Part shown: positions 8,182-18,055 of the stretch, in pieces
How positions within the stretch are numbered: the stretch's first letter is position 1
How the letters are laid out: every line of letters starts with the position of its first letter
NCBI RefSeq assembly: GCF_044457565.1
Contig: NZ_JBITGZ010000003.1
Location: forward strand, 62,001 to 126,000
Direction: 5' to 3'
Length of the DNA stretch: 64,000 nucleotides
Origin: Kitasatospora sp044457565
Lineage (GTDB): Bacteria > Actinomycetota > Actinomycetes > Streptomycetales > Streptomycetaceae
The notes under the pieces: generated by a model
What the model was told of the DNA's origin: nothing
Seen by the model: only the letters and a program-made list of their open reading frames with translations
Database searches by the model: none
Made by a program: the position numbers and the translations under genes

Positions 8182-8505
8182 TCCGACGCACCCATGATCC
8201 CCGCCCGGCGTCGCTGCACCCTCCGGTCCCTGCCGACCGGACGATGCGGGGCGGACCGCAGTACCCGCACCACCTGCACGACCTGCACCACCTGCTGTAC
8301 CCGAGGTTCCTGTCTCACCTGCACCATCTGTTTCTCCACCCCCGCCAACCGGAGATCGTGCCCGCCTCGCGGCGGCCGGCCCGGCGAGCTGGAGAGACCG
8401 GCCGAGGGACTCCTGCACCGCCGTCCCGCCCTCGGCCAGGGCGAGTTCAGCCAGTCTCCAGCGCCACGGGCGCGCCGAGAGCCATGGGCACAAGAGGGGC
8501 TCGAC
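8182..8505. other. Intergenic stretch with repeated CACCTGCA octamers
   Basis: No gene is supported between uricase and the permease. The part at 8262-8335 is low-complexity and carries several copies of CACCTGCA or close variants. In one plus-strand frame this gives a His/Leu-rich string and in another a Cys/Thr-rich string. Neither frame has a convincing start. Permease translation probably begins at 8506, although an open frame continues upstream through this stretch. Confidence 0.5.
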
Positions 8506-9984
8506 ATGGCACTGCGCAGCACCAGCAACACCGACGGCGGTTCCACCCCTGACAGAGGCGACTCTGGCGGGCCTTACGGCCCGGACGGTGTGTCAACCAC
8601 CCATTCCGACACGTCGTCCGGGCAGCAGGTCCACCCCGTGGACGAGCTGCTGCCCCCGGTGAAACTCTTCTCCACCGGTCTTCAGCACGTCGCCGCGATG
8701 TACGCGGGCGTCGTGGCGCCCCCGCTCATCGTCGGCGCCGGCGTGGGGCTCTCCCCCGCCGAGCTCGCCCTGCTGATCTCGGCCAGCCTGTTCACCGCCG
8801 GCCTGGCCACCCTGCTCCAAACGCTGGGCGTCTGGAAGATCGGCGCACGGATGCCGTTCGTCAACGGCGTCTCGTTCGCCGGTGTCGCGCCCATGATCGC
8901 GATCGCCGAGGAACACGGCCCGAAGGACGCCCTTCCGGTGATCTTCGGTGCGGTGATCGTCGCGGGGCTCCTGTGCTTCCTCGCGGCGCCGTACTTCTGC
9001 AAGCTGATCCGATTCTTCCCACCGGTCGTCCAGGGCACCGTGATCACCCTCATCGGGGTGTCGCTGCTGCCGGTGGCCGTGAACTGGGCCCGCGGCGGCT
9101 CGCCCACCGCCCCCGGTTTCGGCTCCGTACGAGCGATCGGCCTCGCGGCGTTCACCCTCGCCGCGGTCGTCCTGTGCAACCGGCTGCTGCGTGGCTTCTG
9201 GCAGCAGCTCTCCCTGCTCATCGGTCTGGCGGTCGGCACCCTGGTCGCCTTCCCGCTGGGTCTGGCCGACTTCGGCGCGGTCGGGGACGCGAAGATCTTC
9301 TCGCTCCCCTCGCCGTTCCACTTCGGCGCCCCCGTGTTCGACGCGGCGGCGATCATCTCGCTCTGCATCGTGATGGTGGTCTCGATGACCGAGTCCACCG
9401 CGGACATGCTGGCCCTGGGCCAGATCGTCGAGCGGGAGGCCGACGAGCGGACCCTGGCCGCCGGCCTTCGGGCGGACGGCCTGGCCACCGCGATCAGCCC
9501 GGTCTTCAACGGGTTCGCGGCGAGTGCCTTCGCCCAGAACATCGGGCTGGTGGCGCTGACCAGGATCCGCAGCCGCTTCGTGGTCGCGGCCGGCGGAGGC
9601 ATCCTGATCCTGCTGGGGCTCTTCCCGGTACTCGGCTCAGTCGTCTCACTGGTACCTCAGCCCGTCCTCGGCGGCGCCGGGATCGTGCTGTTCGGCACGG
9701 TGGCGGCGAGCGGCATCCGCACCCTCGCCGAGGCCGGGATGGAGTCCGGCTCCCACACCATCCTGGTGTCGGTCTCGCTCGGGGTCGGCATCATCCCGAT
9801 CGCCGCACCCACCTTCTACGACGCCTTCCCGGAGGCCGTCCGCACCCTGATGCACTCCGGGATCTCGGCCGGCTGCGTGACGGCCGTCCTGCTCAACCTG
9901 CTCTTCCACCATGTCGGAGTGGCCCGCCGGTCCCCGTCCGGCGACACGCCCGGCACGACGGTGCCGACGGCGACACCGTCCTGA
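8506..9984 (+). CDS. NCS2-family purine (urate/xanthine) permease
   Basis: This 492-residue integral membrane protein should import urate or xanthine with a cation. The NAT/NCS2 signature QNIGLVALTR is at about residues 344-353, preceded by the conserved MTESTADMLALGQIVERE segment. About 12-14 hydrophobic segments run from residue 60 to 470. The ATG at 8506 has GAGGGG six bases upstream. The first 45 residues are polar and probably cytoplasmic. Position within the uricase operon favours urate as substrate, but xanthine or both are possible. Confidence 0.9.
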   Translation: MALRSTSNTDGGSTPDRGDSGGPYGPDGVSTTHSDTSSGQQVHPVDELLPPVKLFSTGLQHVAAMYAGVVAPPLIVGAGVGLSPAELALLISASLFTAGLATLLQTLGVWKIGARMPFVNGVSFAGVAPMIAIAEEHGPKDALPVIFGAVIVAGLLCFLAAPYFCKLIRFFPPVVQGTVITLIGVSLLPVAVNWARGGSPTAPGFGSVRAIGLAAFTLAAVVLCNRLLRGFWQQLSLLIGLAVGTLVAFPLGLADFGAVGDAKIFSLPSPFHFGAPVFDAAAIISLCIVMVVSMTESTADMLALGQIVEREADERTLAAGLRADGLATAISPVFNGFAASAFAQNIGLVALTRIRSRFVVAAGGGILILLGLFPVLGSVVSLVPQPVLGGAGIVLFGTVAASGIRTLAEAGMESGSHTILVSVSLGVGIIPIAAPTFYDAFPEAVRTLMHSGISAGCVTAVLLNLLFHHVGVARRSPSGDTPGTTVPTATPS

Positions 9985-9989
9985 CCGGG

Positions 9990-10030
9990 GGTGGGGCGGT
10001 ACGCACGCGCAAGCGCGTACCGCCCCACCC
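9990..10030 (+). terminator. Strong hairpin between permease and deaminase
   Basis: A near-perfect stem of about 19 bp begins GGGTGGGGCGGTACGC and closes with GCGTACCGCCCCACCC, with only a few loop bases. It starts six bases after the permease stop and ends about 24 bp before the deaminase start. It could terminate transcription, or stabilise the upstream mRNA while letting some transcripts through to the deaminase. No U-tract follows. Confidence 0.7.
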
Positions 10031-10054
10031 TCCCTCCCCCATAGGAGTAACACC

Positions 10055-11437
10055 ATGGCAGTCCAGCCCCCGCCCGCCGACCAGCGGATCGTGATCGAGA
10101 ACGTCGCCATCGCGACGGTTGACGCCAACGACACCGAGTACGCCCGCGGCCACGTCGTCGTCCTCGGCAACAAGATCGAGTCGGTCGGCGACGGCCCGGC
10201 CCCGCAGTGGCTGGACAACGTGGTGCGCCGGATCAACGGCGAGGGCCACCTGATCACTCCGGGCCTGGTCAACACCCACCACCACTTCTACCAGTGGATC
10301 ACCCGGGGCCTCGCCCAGGACAACATCCTCTTCGACTGGCTGGTCGCGCTCTACCCGACCTGGGCCCGGATCGACGACAAGCTGGTGCACGCCGCCGCCC
10401 AGGGCTCGGCCGCCGCGCTGCTCAAGTCCGGCTGCACCACGGCCAGCGACCACCACTACGTCTTCCCCGAGGACGGCGGCGACATCCTCGGCGCCGAGAT
10501 CGAGGCCGTGCAGGAGCTCGGCATGCGCTTCACCGCGCTGCGCGGCTCGATGGACCGCAGCAAGAAGGACGGCGGCCTGCCGCCGGACCACGCGGTGGAG
10601 AAGACCGAGGACATCCTGATCGCGTCCGAGGCCGCCGTGGACCGCTACCACGACTCCTCGTTCGACTCGATGCTGCAGATCGCCATCGCGCCCTGCTCCC
10701 CGTTCTCGGTCTCCACCGAACTGATGCGCGAGGCCGCCCTGCTGGCCCGCCGCAAGGGCGTACGCCTGCACACCCACGGCTCGGAGACCGCCGAGGAGGA
10801 GCAGTTCTGCAAGGAGCTGTTCGGCATGGGCCCGACCGACTACTTCGAGTCGACGGGCTGGCTGGGCGAGGACGTCTGGATGGCGCACTGCGTCCACATG
10901 AACGACTCGGACATCGCCAAGTTCGCCGAGACCGGCACCGGTGTCGCGCACTGCCCGTCCTCCAACGCCCGCCTGGCGGCCGGCATCGCCCGCGTCCCGG
11001 ACATGCTGAAGGCCGGCGTCCCGGTCGGCCTCGGCGTCGACGGCACCGCCTCCAACGAGTCCGGTGAGCTCGGCACCGAGCTGCGCAACGCGCTGCTGAT
11101 CAACCGTCTGCACGGCCGCCCGGACGCGCTGACCGCCCGCAGCTCGCTGCGCCTGGGCACCATGGGCGGCGCCCGGGTGCTCGGCCGTCAGAACGAGATC
11201 GGCTCGATCGAGGTCGGCAAGCTCGCCGACCTGGCGCTGTGGAAGGTCGACGGCATCATGCACTCCTCGATCGCCGACCCGGTGGCCGCCCTCACCCTGG
11301 GCGCCCTCCCGCCGCTGGCGCTGCTCCTGGTCAACGGCAACGCCGTCGTGGAGAAGGGCAACCTGACCACGGTCAACGAGGACCGGATCGCGCAGGACTG
11401 CGCCCGCGCCGCCAAGGAGCTCGCCGCGCGCGGCTGA
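10055..11437 (+). CDS. 8-oxoguanine deaminase (ATZ/TRZ-type amidohydrolase)
   Basis: This 460-residue metal-dependent deaminase most likely converts 8-oxoguanine to urate and ammonia. Features are NTHHHFYQWITRG at about residue 72, HTHGSETAEEEQFC at about 238, AHCVHMN at about 275, and the metal aspartate in GLGVDGTASNESGELG at about 328. These match 8-oxoguanine deaminases better than plain guanine deaminases as I recall them. The ATG at 10055 follows AGGAG by seven bases. As last gene of the urate operon it would feed damaged guanine straight into uricase. Isocytosine-like or guanine substrates remain possible. Confidence 0.85.
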   Translation: MAVQPPPADQRIVIENVAIATVDANDTEYARGHVVVLGNKIESVGDGPAPQWLDNVVRRINGEGHLITPGLVNTHHHFYQWITRGLAQDNILFDWLVALYPTWARIDDKLVHAAAQGSAAALLKSGCTTASDHHYVFPEDGGDILGAEIEAVQELGMRFTALRGSMDRSKKDGGLPPDHAVEKTEDILIASEAAVDRYHDSSFDSMLQIAIAPCSPFSVSTELMREAALLARRKGVRLHTHGSETAEEEQFCKELFGMGPTDYFESTGWLGEDVWMAHCVHMNDSDIAKFAETGTGVAHCPSSNARLAAGIARVPDMLKAGVPVGLGVDGTASNESGELGTELRNALLINRLHGRPDALTARSSLRLGTMGGARVLGRQNEIGSIEVGKLADLALWKVDGIMHSSIADPVAALTLGALPPLALLLVNGNAVVEKGNLTTVNEDRIAQDCARAAKELAARG

Positions 11438-11446
11438 CCCTCTCCC

Positions 11447-11481
11447 GGAGTGGGAAGTCGGCCGGTCCGACCTCCCACTCC
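11447..11481 (+). terminator. Terminator after the deaminase gene
   Basis: GGAGTGGGA and TCCCACTCC arms enclose a second short stem (GTCGG with CCGAC), starting ten bases after the stop. This is a strong GC hairpin without a U-tract, typical of high-GC actinobacteria. Confidence 0.75.
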
Positions 11482-11551
11482 ACCGCAGACTCCGGGCCGC
11501 CCAGGGACGGTGCGTGACCCGGACTCCGCGAGCCCCCAGCGGGCGAGCGGA

Positions 11552-11590
11552 CCGCAGCCCCGGACCCACGGCGAGGGTCCGGGGCTGCGG
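11552..11590. terminator. Perfect 15-bp inverted repeat
   Basis: CCGCAGCCCCGGACC (11552-11566) and its exact complement (11576-11590) enclose a nine-base loop. It lies downstream of the deaminase terminator and upstream of the MFS relic's recognisable part. It may have ended a lost gene or back up the first terminator. Confidence 0.65.
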
Positions 11591-12321
11591 CGTACCCGGG
11601 ATCGGGCCGGGTGCCCCCCGGGCCCGGCGTCGCTGCCCGGCGTCACTACCGGCTCAGCGGACACTGCGCGGCGAACTGCTGGAGGACTGGGCCGAGGTCC
11701 GAGCCCGCGACTGGTACTGGACCAGCCTGATCGCCCACGCCTGCTGGAACGGCGCGGCCGCCGTGCTGAGCACGCTCGGCCCGCTGATCGCCGCGCAGCG
11801 CCTGGGCGGGGACGGAGTCTGGATCGCCATGACGGAGGCCGGCGCCGTCGGGCTGCTGCTCGGCTCACTGCTCGCCGGCCGGGTCCGGCCCCGGCGGCCC
11901 GTGCTGGCCGCCAACCTGGGGCTCACCCTGTACGCGCTGCCGCTCGCGCTGCTCGCCGCGGCCGCGCCGGCGCCGGCCGTGGTGGCCTCGTACGGGCTGG
12001 CGGTGGGCGGCCTGGGCTTCCTCGGCCCGGTGTGGGAGACGGCGGTGCAGCAGGCCGTCCCGGCCCGGGTGCTGGCCCGGGTCACCTCCTACGACTGGCT
12101 GCTCTCACTGGCCGCGATGCCGCTCGGCTACGCGCTGGCGCCGCTGGCCGCCGACGCCTGGGGCAGCGCCGCGCCGCTCCTGGGCGCGGCGGCGCTGGTC
12201 GTGCTGAGCTCGCTGGGCACGCTGGCCGTGCCCGGCGTGCGCCGGCCGGCGGGGCCCGACCCGGCCGGCGGCGACGTGCCGGAGGCAGGTCAGGCGGGCC
12301 GGCCTGGTCAGGTGGTCCAGC

Positions 12322-12375
12322 CGGATCAGGCGGTACGGCCGGATCAGGCGGTACGGCCGGATCAGGCGGTACGGC
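12322..12375. repeat. Three tandem 18-bp repeats
   Basis: CGGATCAGGCGGTACGGC is repeated exactly three times, at 12322, 12340 and 12358. In the MFS relic frame each unit encodes PDQAVR. The last copy runs over the stop codon of the convergent allophanate-hydrolase-related gene, so slippage here would alter the ends of both genes. Confidence 0.95.
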
Positions 12376-12748
12376 CGAGGGTCGCCAGGTAGGCGCGCCA
12401 GCCGCCGTACTCGGTGATCTCGCGGTGGACACCGCGCTCCGGCTCACCGCGGGCCAGCAGCATCGACAGGCAGGCGCTGCCGTCGGCGAGCTCGATCACG
12501 CCCAGCTCCAGCTCGCGCGGCTCGCCGGGCAGGATCACGTCCCGCAGCAGCTCCAGCGGGACGTCGTACAGCTCGCCCTCGATGGCGCTGTCGGCGCCCG
12601 GGGCCGGGAGCAGACCGGGGCAGACGTCCCCGATGGAGAAGAAGCGGTAGCCCGGCGCGGTGGTGACGGGCCCGACCAGCAGGTCCGCCACCAGGTGGTG
12701 GAACGGGCCGCCGACCATCGCCTGACCGTTGAAGAAGATGCGTGCCAT
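12362..12748 (-). CDS. Allophanate-hydrolase-related small protein
   Basis: This 128-residue protein resembles the C-terminal domain of allophanate hydrolase, a gamma-glutamylcyclotransferase-like fold: FFNGQAMVGGPFHH, the TTAPGYRFFSIGD strand, and PGEPRELELGVIELADG. The amidase domain is absent, as in other stand-alone relatives. The full enzyme splits allophanate in urea breakdown, so the nearby allantoicase and ureide pathway make a role in urea nitrogen use plausible but unproven. The ATG at 12748 has AGGAG six bases upstream. Its last ten codons overlap the convergent MFS relic. Confidence 0.75.
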   Translation of the reverse strand: MARIFFNGQAMVGGPFHHLVADLLVGPVTTAPGYRFFSIGDVCPGLLPAPGADSAIEGELYDVPLELLRDVILPGEPRELELGVIELADGSACLSMLLARGEPERGVHREITEYGGWRAYLATLGRTA

Positions 12749-12769
12749 GAGGGCTCCTGAACAAGCGGG

Positions 12770-12809
12770 GGCGGCCCGGCCGAGGGGTGGGTCCCTGGGC
12801 CGGGCCGCC
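12770..12809. repeat. Inverted repeat upstream of the allophanate-related gene
   Basis: GGCGGCCCGGCC (12770-12781) pairs perfectly with 12798-12809 across 16 bases. It lies between that gene's start and the malate synthase stop and probably terminates malate synthase transcription on the minus strand. Confidence 0.6.
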
Positions 12810-13023
12810 ACTGTGTGTGCGTGGGGGGTGGGACGCGGGGCTGAGCCGTTCCGGACGGCCGCTGCGGAGCGGTGGAGGGCAGCCGTACGGAACGGAGCAA
12901 TCGGGTGCGACCAGTGCTACAGCCTGGCAGGCGGCAGCGGGGCTGCGGATCGGTAGATTGAGCGCAGCCCGTCCGCCGGAGACGCAGCCCGCTGGAGGTG
13001 CGGCCCGCCGGAGGACTGCTCGC

Positions 13024-14676
<1,653 letters not shown>

Positions 14677-14779
14677 GGGCAGGACACTCCTTGGACGGTT
14701 GAGCCTGGCGAAGGAAGGTTCCGATGGGAACTTCCTCGATCTGAACCCACCTACCGATGGGTTCGATTCTGTAAGGTGG

Positions 14780-14820
14780 AGACTAGTTTCCGCGATACAG
14801 AATTTCAACGGTTTGTTGAG
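14780..14820 (-). promoter_or_regulatory. aceB promoter and AllR-type operator shared with allR
   Basis: On the minus strand a -35 TTGAAA (14808-14803) and a -10 TAGTCT (14785-14780) are 17 bp apart. The palindrome TTCAACGGTTTGTTGAG (14804-14820) overlaps the -35. It is 48 bp ahead of the allR start on the other strand, which fits autoregulation. A separate 7-bp inverted repeat, GAACCCA at 14743-14749 with 14758-14764, lies in the aceB leader. Confidence 0.75.
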
Positions 14821-14867
14821 GTGATCGCTGGGACTCTACTCCTCCCCCGACAGCGAAGGGAACGCCG

Positions 14868-15665
14868 GTGGTTGCGACCCCCGACACAGCATCGACGACA
14901 GGCACCGACCGCGCGAGCGGCGGAGTGCAGTCCGTCGAGCGCGCCTTCCAGCTGCTGGAGGCGCTGGCCGACGCCGGCGGCGTTGCCACGCTCAGCGAGC
15001 TCTCCACCTCCTCGGGCCTGCCCATGCCCACCATCCACCGACTGGTTCGTACCCTGGTCCAGCAGGGATATGTCCGCCAGGACACCGCGCGCCGCTACAC
15101 CCTCGGCCCCCGGCTGATCCGCCTCGGCGAGACGGCCGGCCGACTGCTCGGCAGCTGGGCGCGCCCGTACCTGACCGAGCTGATGGAGGCCACCGGCGAG
15201 ACCGCGAACCTGGCCGTCCTGGAGGGCGGCGAGGTGGTGTACGTCGGGCAGGTGCAGTCACGCCGCTCGATGCGGATGTTCACCGAGGTCGGCCGCCGGG
15301 TGCAGCCGCACTGCACCGGCGTGGGCAAGGCGCTGCTGGCACAGCTGCCGGAGGACGAGGCCCGCGCGATCCTGGGCCCGAACACCCTGCCGGCCCACAC
15401 CTCGTACACCGTGACGGACCCCCAGCTGCTGCTGGAGCAGCTGGCCGAGGCCCGCGAGCGCGGGTACGTGGTGGACGACCAGGAGCAGGAGATCGGCGTA
15501 CGCTGCATCGCCGTCGCGGTGCCCGGCGCACCGACCCCGACGGCGCTCTCGGTCTCCGGCCCGGAGGCGCGCATCCGGGCGCTGGAGGAGCAGGCGGGCA
15601 GCTCCTCACTGGTGCCGGTGATGCGGCAGATCGCCGGCCGGCTGGGCCAGGTCCTCGCACCCTGA
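14868..15665 (+). CDS. allR: IclR-family regulator, probable allantoin repressor AllR
   Basis: This 265-residue regulator has an N-terminal winged helix at about residues 15-75 (GVQSVERAFQLLEALAD, then LPMPTIHRLVRTLVQQGYV). A C-terminal IclR effector domain includes GRRVQPHCTGVGKALLA. AllR-type IclR proteins bind allantoin or glyoxylate derivatives and release DNA. The GTG at 14868 has GAAGGGA upstream. Placement opposite malate synthase, with four matching operators at pathway promoters, supports this role. In Streptomyces coelicolor the homologous regulator controls the allantoin genes (from memory). Confidence 0.88.
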   Translation: MVATPDTASTTGTDRASGGVQSVERAFQLLEALADAGGVATLSELSTSSGLPMPTIHRLVRTLVQQGYVRQDTARRYTLGPRLIRLGETAGRLLGSWARPYLTELMEATGETANLAVLEGGEVVYVGQVQSRRSMRMFTEVGRRVQPHCTGVGKALLAQLPEDEARAILGPNTLPAHTSYTVTDPQLLLEQLAEARERGYVVDDQEQEIGVRCIAVAVPGAPTPTALSVSGPEARIRALEEQAGSSSLVPVMRQIAGRLGQVLAP

Positions 15666-15878
15666 CGGCTCAGTCCCTGCTGACGGAGCGTCATGCTGAC
15701 ATGGCGTCACCGGCGGTACTCCGAGCGGAAACCCTGGTCGGCGGCCGTTCGGATCCGCCGTTCGTCCGTTCGGGCGGCGTCGGTCCCGCTTCCTGGCCGG
15801 TGGGGGGTGCGTCGGTCAGTCTTGGGCGTGCGCGGCCCGCACAAGGGACGGGCCGATGAGGCAAGGCAGGTGAGGGCG

Positions 15879-16415
15879 ATGTCCCGCAGCTCGACGTCCC
15901 GGGGCTTGGTACTGAGGTCGATGGCGGTCGGCGGGGTGGCGGTGGTGCTGGCGGCGGGCCCCGCCGGAGCCGCCGACACTCCACCGGGAGCGCCGGTCCC
16001 AGAGACGTCACCCACGGTCTCCTCCAGGTCCGACCTGGCGGTGTCGCGGATCGATCCGGACGCGGCGTCGCCCGGCGGGACCACCACGGTGCGCGCGCTC
16101 GTGTGGAACATCGGGCCGCAGCGCACGGCCAACCCGTTCAACGTGGTCATCACGCTGCCGCCCGGCGTCACGCCGGAGGGCGAGGTCTACCCGGACAACT
16201 GCGCCGCCTTCCAGGGCGGGCACCGCCTCCGGTGCGTCTTCCCCGCCGGGCTGCCGGCGTACCGCACCGCCACCGCGCGGATCAACGTCCGCCTCGCCGC
16301 GGACGTACCGGTGGGCACGCTGACCGGCGGATGGGTGTCGGTGCGAGGCCTGGACGACAAGAACCCGGACAACAACAAGCAGCCGTTCGAGCTGCCGGTC
16401 GTCGCGGGGAACTGA
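15879..16415 (+). CDS. Secreted CARDB/DUF11-like protein
   Basis: This 178-residue exported protein starts with a Sec signal peptide: an Arg-rich N-region, a hydrophobic core LVLRSMAVGGVAVVLA, and a likely cleavage after AGA at residue 31. The mature part has one immunoglobulin-like beta domain, with PGGTTTVRALVWNIGPQ and a closing GLDDKNPDNNKQPFELPV, as in CARDB/DUF11 adhesion-type modules. The ATG at 15879 has AGGTGAGGG before it. It has one domain only, with no enzyme and no anchor. Its role is unknown. Confidence 0.75.
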   Translation: MSRSSTSRGLVLRSMAVGGVAVVLAAGPAGAADTPPGAPVPETSPTVSSRSDLAVSRIDPDAASPGGTTTVRALVWNIGPQRTANPFNVVITLPPGVTPEGEVYPDNCAAFQGGHRLRCVFPAGLPAYRTATARINVRLAADVPVGTLTGGWVSVRGLDDKNPDNNKQPFELPVVAGN

Positions 16416-16575
16416 CCTGGAGCTCGAACGAGGTCCAGTGGGTGCTGGAGATGCCACTGCTGAACTCATCGGAGCAGGTCAGCGACTTGCCCGGGACCCG
16501 GGGGGTGGGCGCCGGCGTGGCGCCTCGGCCCCACCCGGCGCGGCAGCCCCACCGGACGCCGCGACCCTACCGGCC

Positions 16576-16604
16576 GCGTCCGGCCCGCCCGGGCGGCCGG
16601 ACGC
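16576..16604. terminator. Bidirectional terminator hairpin
   Basis: GCGTCCGGCC (16576-16585) pairs perfectly with 16595-16604 across nine bases. It lies between the convergent secreted-protein and NUDIX genes. Confidence 0.7.
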
Positions 16605-16622
16605 TGCGGCTCCGGCGCCGGG

Positions 16623-17123
16623 TCAGCCCCAGGCGCCGCCGGGCCGGCCGGCCGCCCAGGCCCGGTACAGGTCGAGCGTCGCGGCCAGCTGCGAGTGCTG
16701 CGGCTCCGGCAGGCCGTCGAGCGCGAACCAGCCGAGCTCGTCGAACTTGTGCGGCTCCCCGATGGCCACCTCCGCCGGGTCGACCTCGACGGCCGACACC
16801 ACCGCGACCCAGTGCGAGCGGGGATCGACGCGCAGGATGTTGCGCACCCCGATCGTCTCGACGGCGAGGGCACGCGCCGAGTACTCCTCCCGGACCTCGC
16901 GGGTGACGGCCGCCTCGAAGGACTCGCCGAACTCCAGCGCCCCCGCCCCGGTGTCCCAGCTGCCCGGCTCGTCGCGGGCGCCCGCCCCGCGCCGGGCGAG
17001 CAGGACACGGCCGCGGCCGTCGTGGCAGACGAAGACGCAGGAGACGGTGGGTGACCGAAGGGTGGGTGGCTGAACCGTGGCTGGCTGAACCGTGGGTGAC
17101 TGGCCGACGGGTGACTGGCTCAT
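16623..17123 (-). CDS. NUDIX hydrolase
   Basis: This 166-residue pyrophosphohydrolase carries a NUDIX box at residues 61-82 (G61, E67, REVREE at 75-80); the usual final glycine is serine. It acts on some nucleoside-diphosphate derivative that cannot be named from sequence. Residues 1-26 are a low-complexity run of Q, S, P and T. It derives from imperfect DNA repeats of a GGGTGACTGGC type next to the start. The ATG at 17123 follows GAGAGG. It lies 14 bp after the HAD gene on the same strand, suggesting one transcript. Confidence 0.85.
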   Translation of the reverse strand: MSQSPVGQSPTVQPATVQPPTLRSPTVSCVFVCHDGRGRVLLARRGAGARDEPGSWDTGAGALEFGESFEAAVTREVREEYSARALAVETIGVRNILRVDPRSHWVAVVSAVEVDPAEVAIGEPHKFDELGWFALDGLPEPQHSQLAATLDLYRAWAAGRPGGAWG

Positions 17124-17137
17124 GACGGTGATGCCTC

Positions 17138-17827
17138 TCAGAAGTGCTTCAGCAGCTCGCGGAAGCCGTTCAGGCGCAGCACGCCCTCGTCCGCCGGGTC
17201 GAGCTCGCTGTGCTCCAGCACCCAGGTGTGGGCGTTGGGAATGAAGACGGCGTTCATGCCCGCCGCGCGGGCCGGGAGGATGTCGGACTTCGGCGAGTTG
17301 CCGATCATCCAGCTGTCGCCCGCCGTCAGCCCGTGCCTCTCGATGAACCGGCGGTAGGTCTCGCCGTCCTTCTCCGCCACGATGTCGACGGCTCGGAAGT
17401 GCCCGGCGAGCCCGGAGGTGTCGATCTTGCGCTGCTGCTCCGTCAGGTCACCCTTGGTGAGCAGCAGCAACGCGTACCGGCCCCCGAGCTCGGCGAGGGT
17501 CTCGGCGACGCCGTCGATCAGCTCCACCCGGTGGTCGATGAGGACCGCGGCCAGTGCCTCGACCTCGTCCTGCTCGGCGCGGGTGGCCGGCCGGCCGCGC
17601 AGCCGCTCGGCGCAGTCGCCGAGGCTGCGCAGCAGCATGGCGCTGCCGTAGCCGTGGGTGAGCGCGTTGGCCCGCTGCACCTCGTCGAGGACGGCCCGCA
17701 GCTCCGTCCGGTCGAGCGTGGGGTGCGCCAGCCAGCCGAGGAAGTCGTCGATGACCCGCTCGAAGACGACGTTGTTCTCCCACAGGGTGTCGTCGGCATC
17801 GAAAACGAGTGTCTGGCCCTGGCTCAC
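17138..17827 (-). CDS. HAD-superfamily hydrolase
   Basis: This 229-residue putative phosphatase has HAD motif I as FDADDTLW (nucleophile D10, acid D12). A motif II-like LLLTKGD and motif IV IGNSPKSDILPARAAGM follow. The helical cap between about residues 18 and 100 fits a subfamily I enzyme. The GTG at 17827 has GGAGG six bases upstream; a TTG two codons earlier would leave no spacing. It precedes the NUDIX gene, and both may serve metabolite clean-up. Confidence 0.85.
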   Translation of the reverse strand: MSQGQTLVFDADDTLWENNVVFERVIDDFLGWLAHPTLDRTELRAVLDEVQRANALTHGYGSAMLLRSLGDCAERLRGRPATRAEQDEVEALAAVLIDHRVELIDGVAETLAELGGRYALLLLTKGDLTEQQRKIDTSGLAGHFRAVDIVAEKDGETYRRFIERHGLTAGDSWMIGNSPKSDILPARAAGMNAVFIPNAHTWVLEHSELDPADEGVLRLNGFRELLKHF

Positions 17828-18055
17828 GCACAACCTCCCGGAACTCCACTGGAACTGTGCGCCACGCTAGCCGGGCCGGTACGGGTACGCACCGGGTTTT
17901 CCGAGCGGCCAGGCCGCGCCCCGGGCCGGCGGCCCGGCACTCCGGCAGACGATTGAAGTCGCCCTGGCGCCTGGGTAGTTACGCGTACATGAAGAGTCGC
18001 CCGAGGGCCCGGGAATGCCTTCCGCCGGACGCGGCCGCGACTCCAGACTGCTGCC

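Larger units (their letters stand above)
11514..12392 (+). pseudogene. MFS transporter relic: C-terminal half only
   Basis: The open frame is 292 codons, but recognisable protein begins only at about codon 51 (near 11664). From there it matches the linker and second six-helix half of an MFS_3-type exporter: EVRARDWYWTSL, GAVGLLLGSLLAG, GFLGPVWETAVQQAVP, RVTSYDWLLSLAAMPLGYAL. The first half is absent. The preceding codons translate a terminator hairpin (11552-11590) and have no family likeness. The GTG at 11514 has only a weak AGGGA site. The 3' end is extended by an 18-bp tandem repeat and runs into the convergent gene. I take it as a truncated remnant; a six-helix protein is the alternative. 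Confidence 0.7.

Noticed and set aside
8244..8552. Plus-strand His/Leu-rich small frame before the permease
   Set aside because: No ribosome site, repeat-driven composition, and it runs into the permease start in another frame.
16416..16622. Possible small gene between the secreted protein and NUDIX genes
   Set aside because: The region is explained by a terminator hairpin and has no start with a ribosome site.
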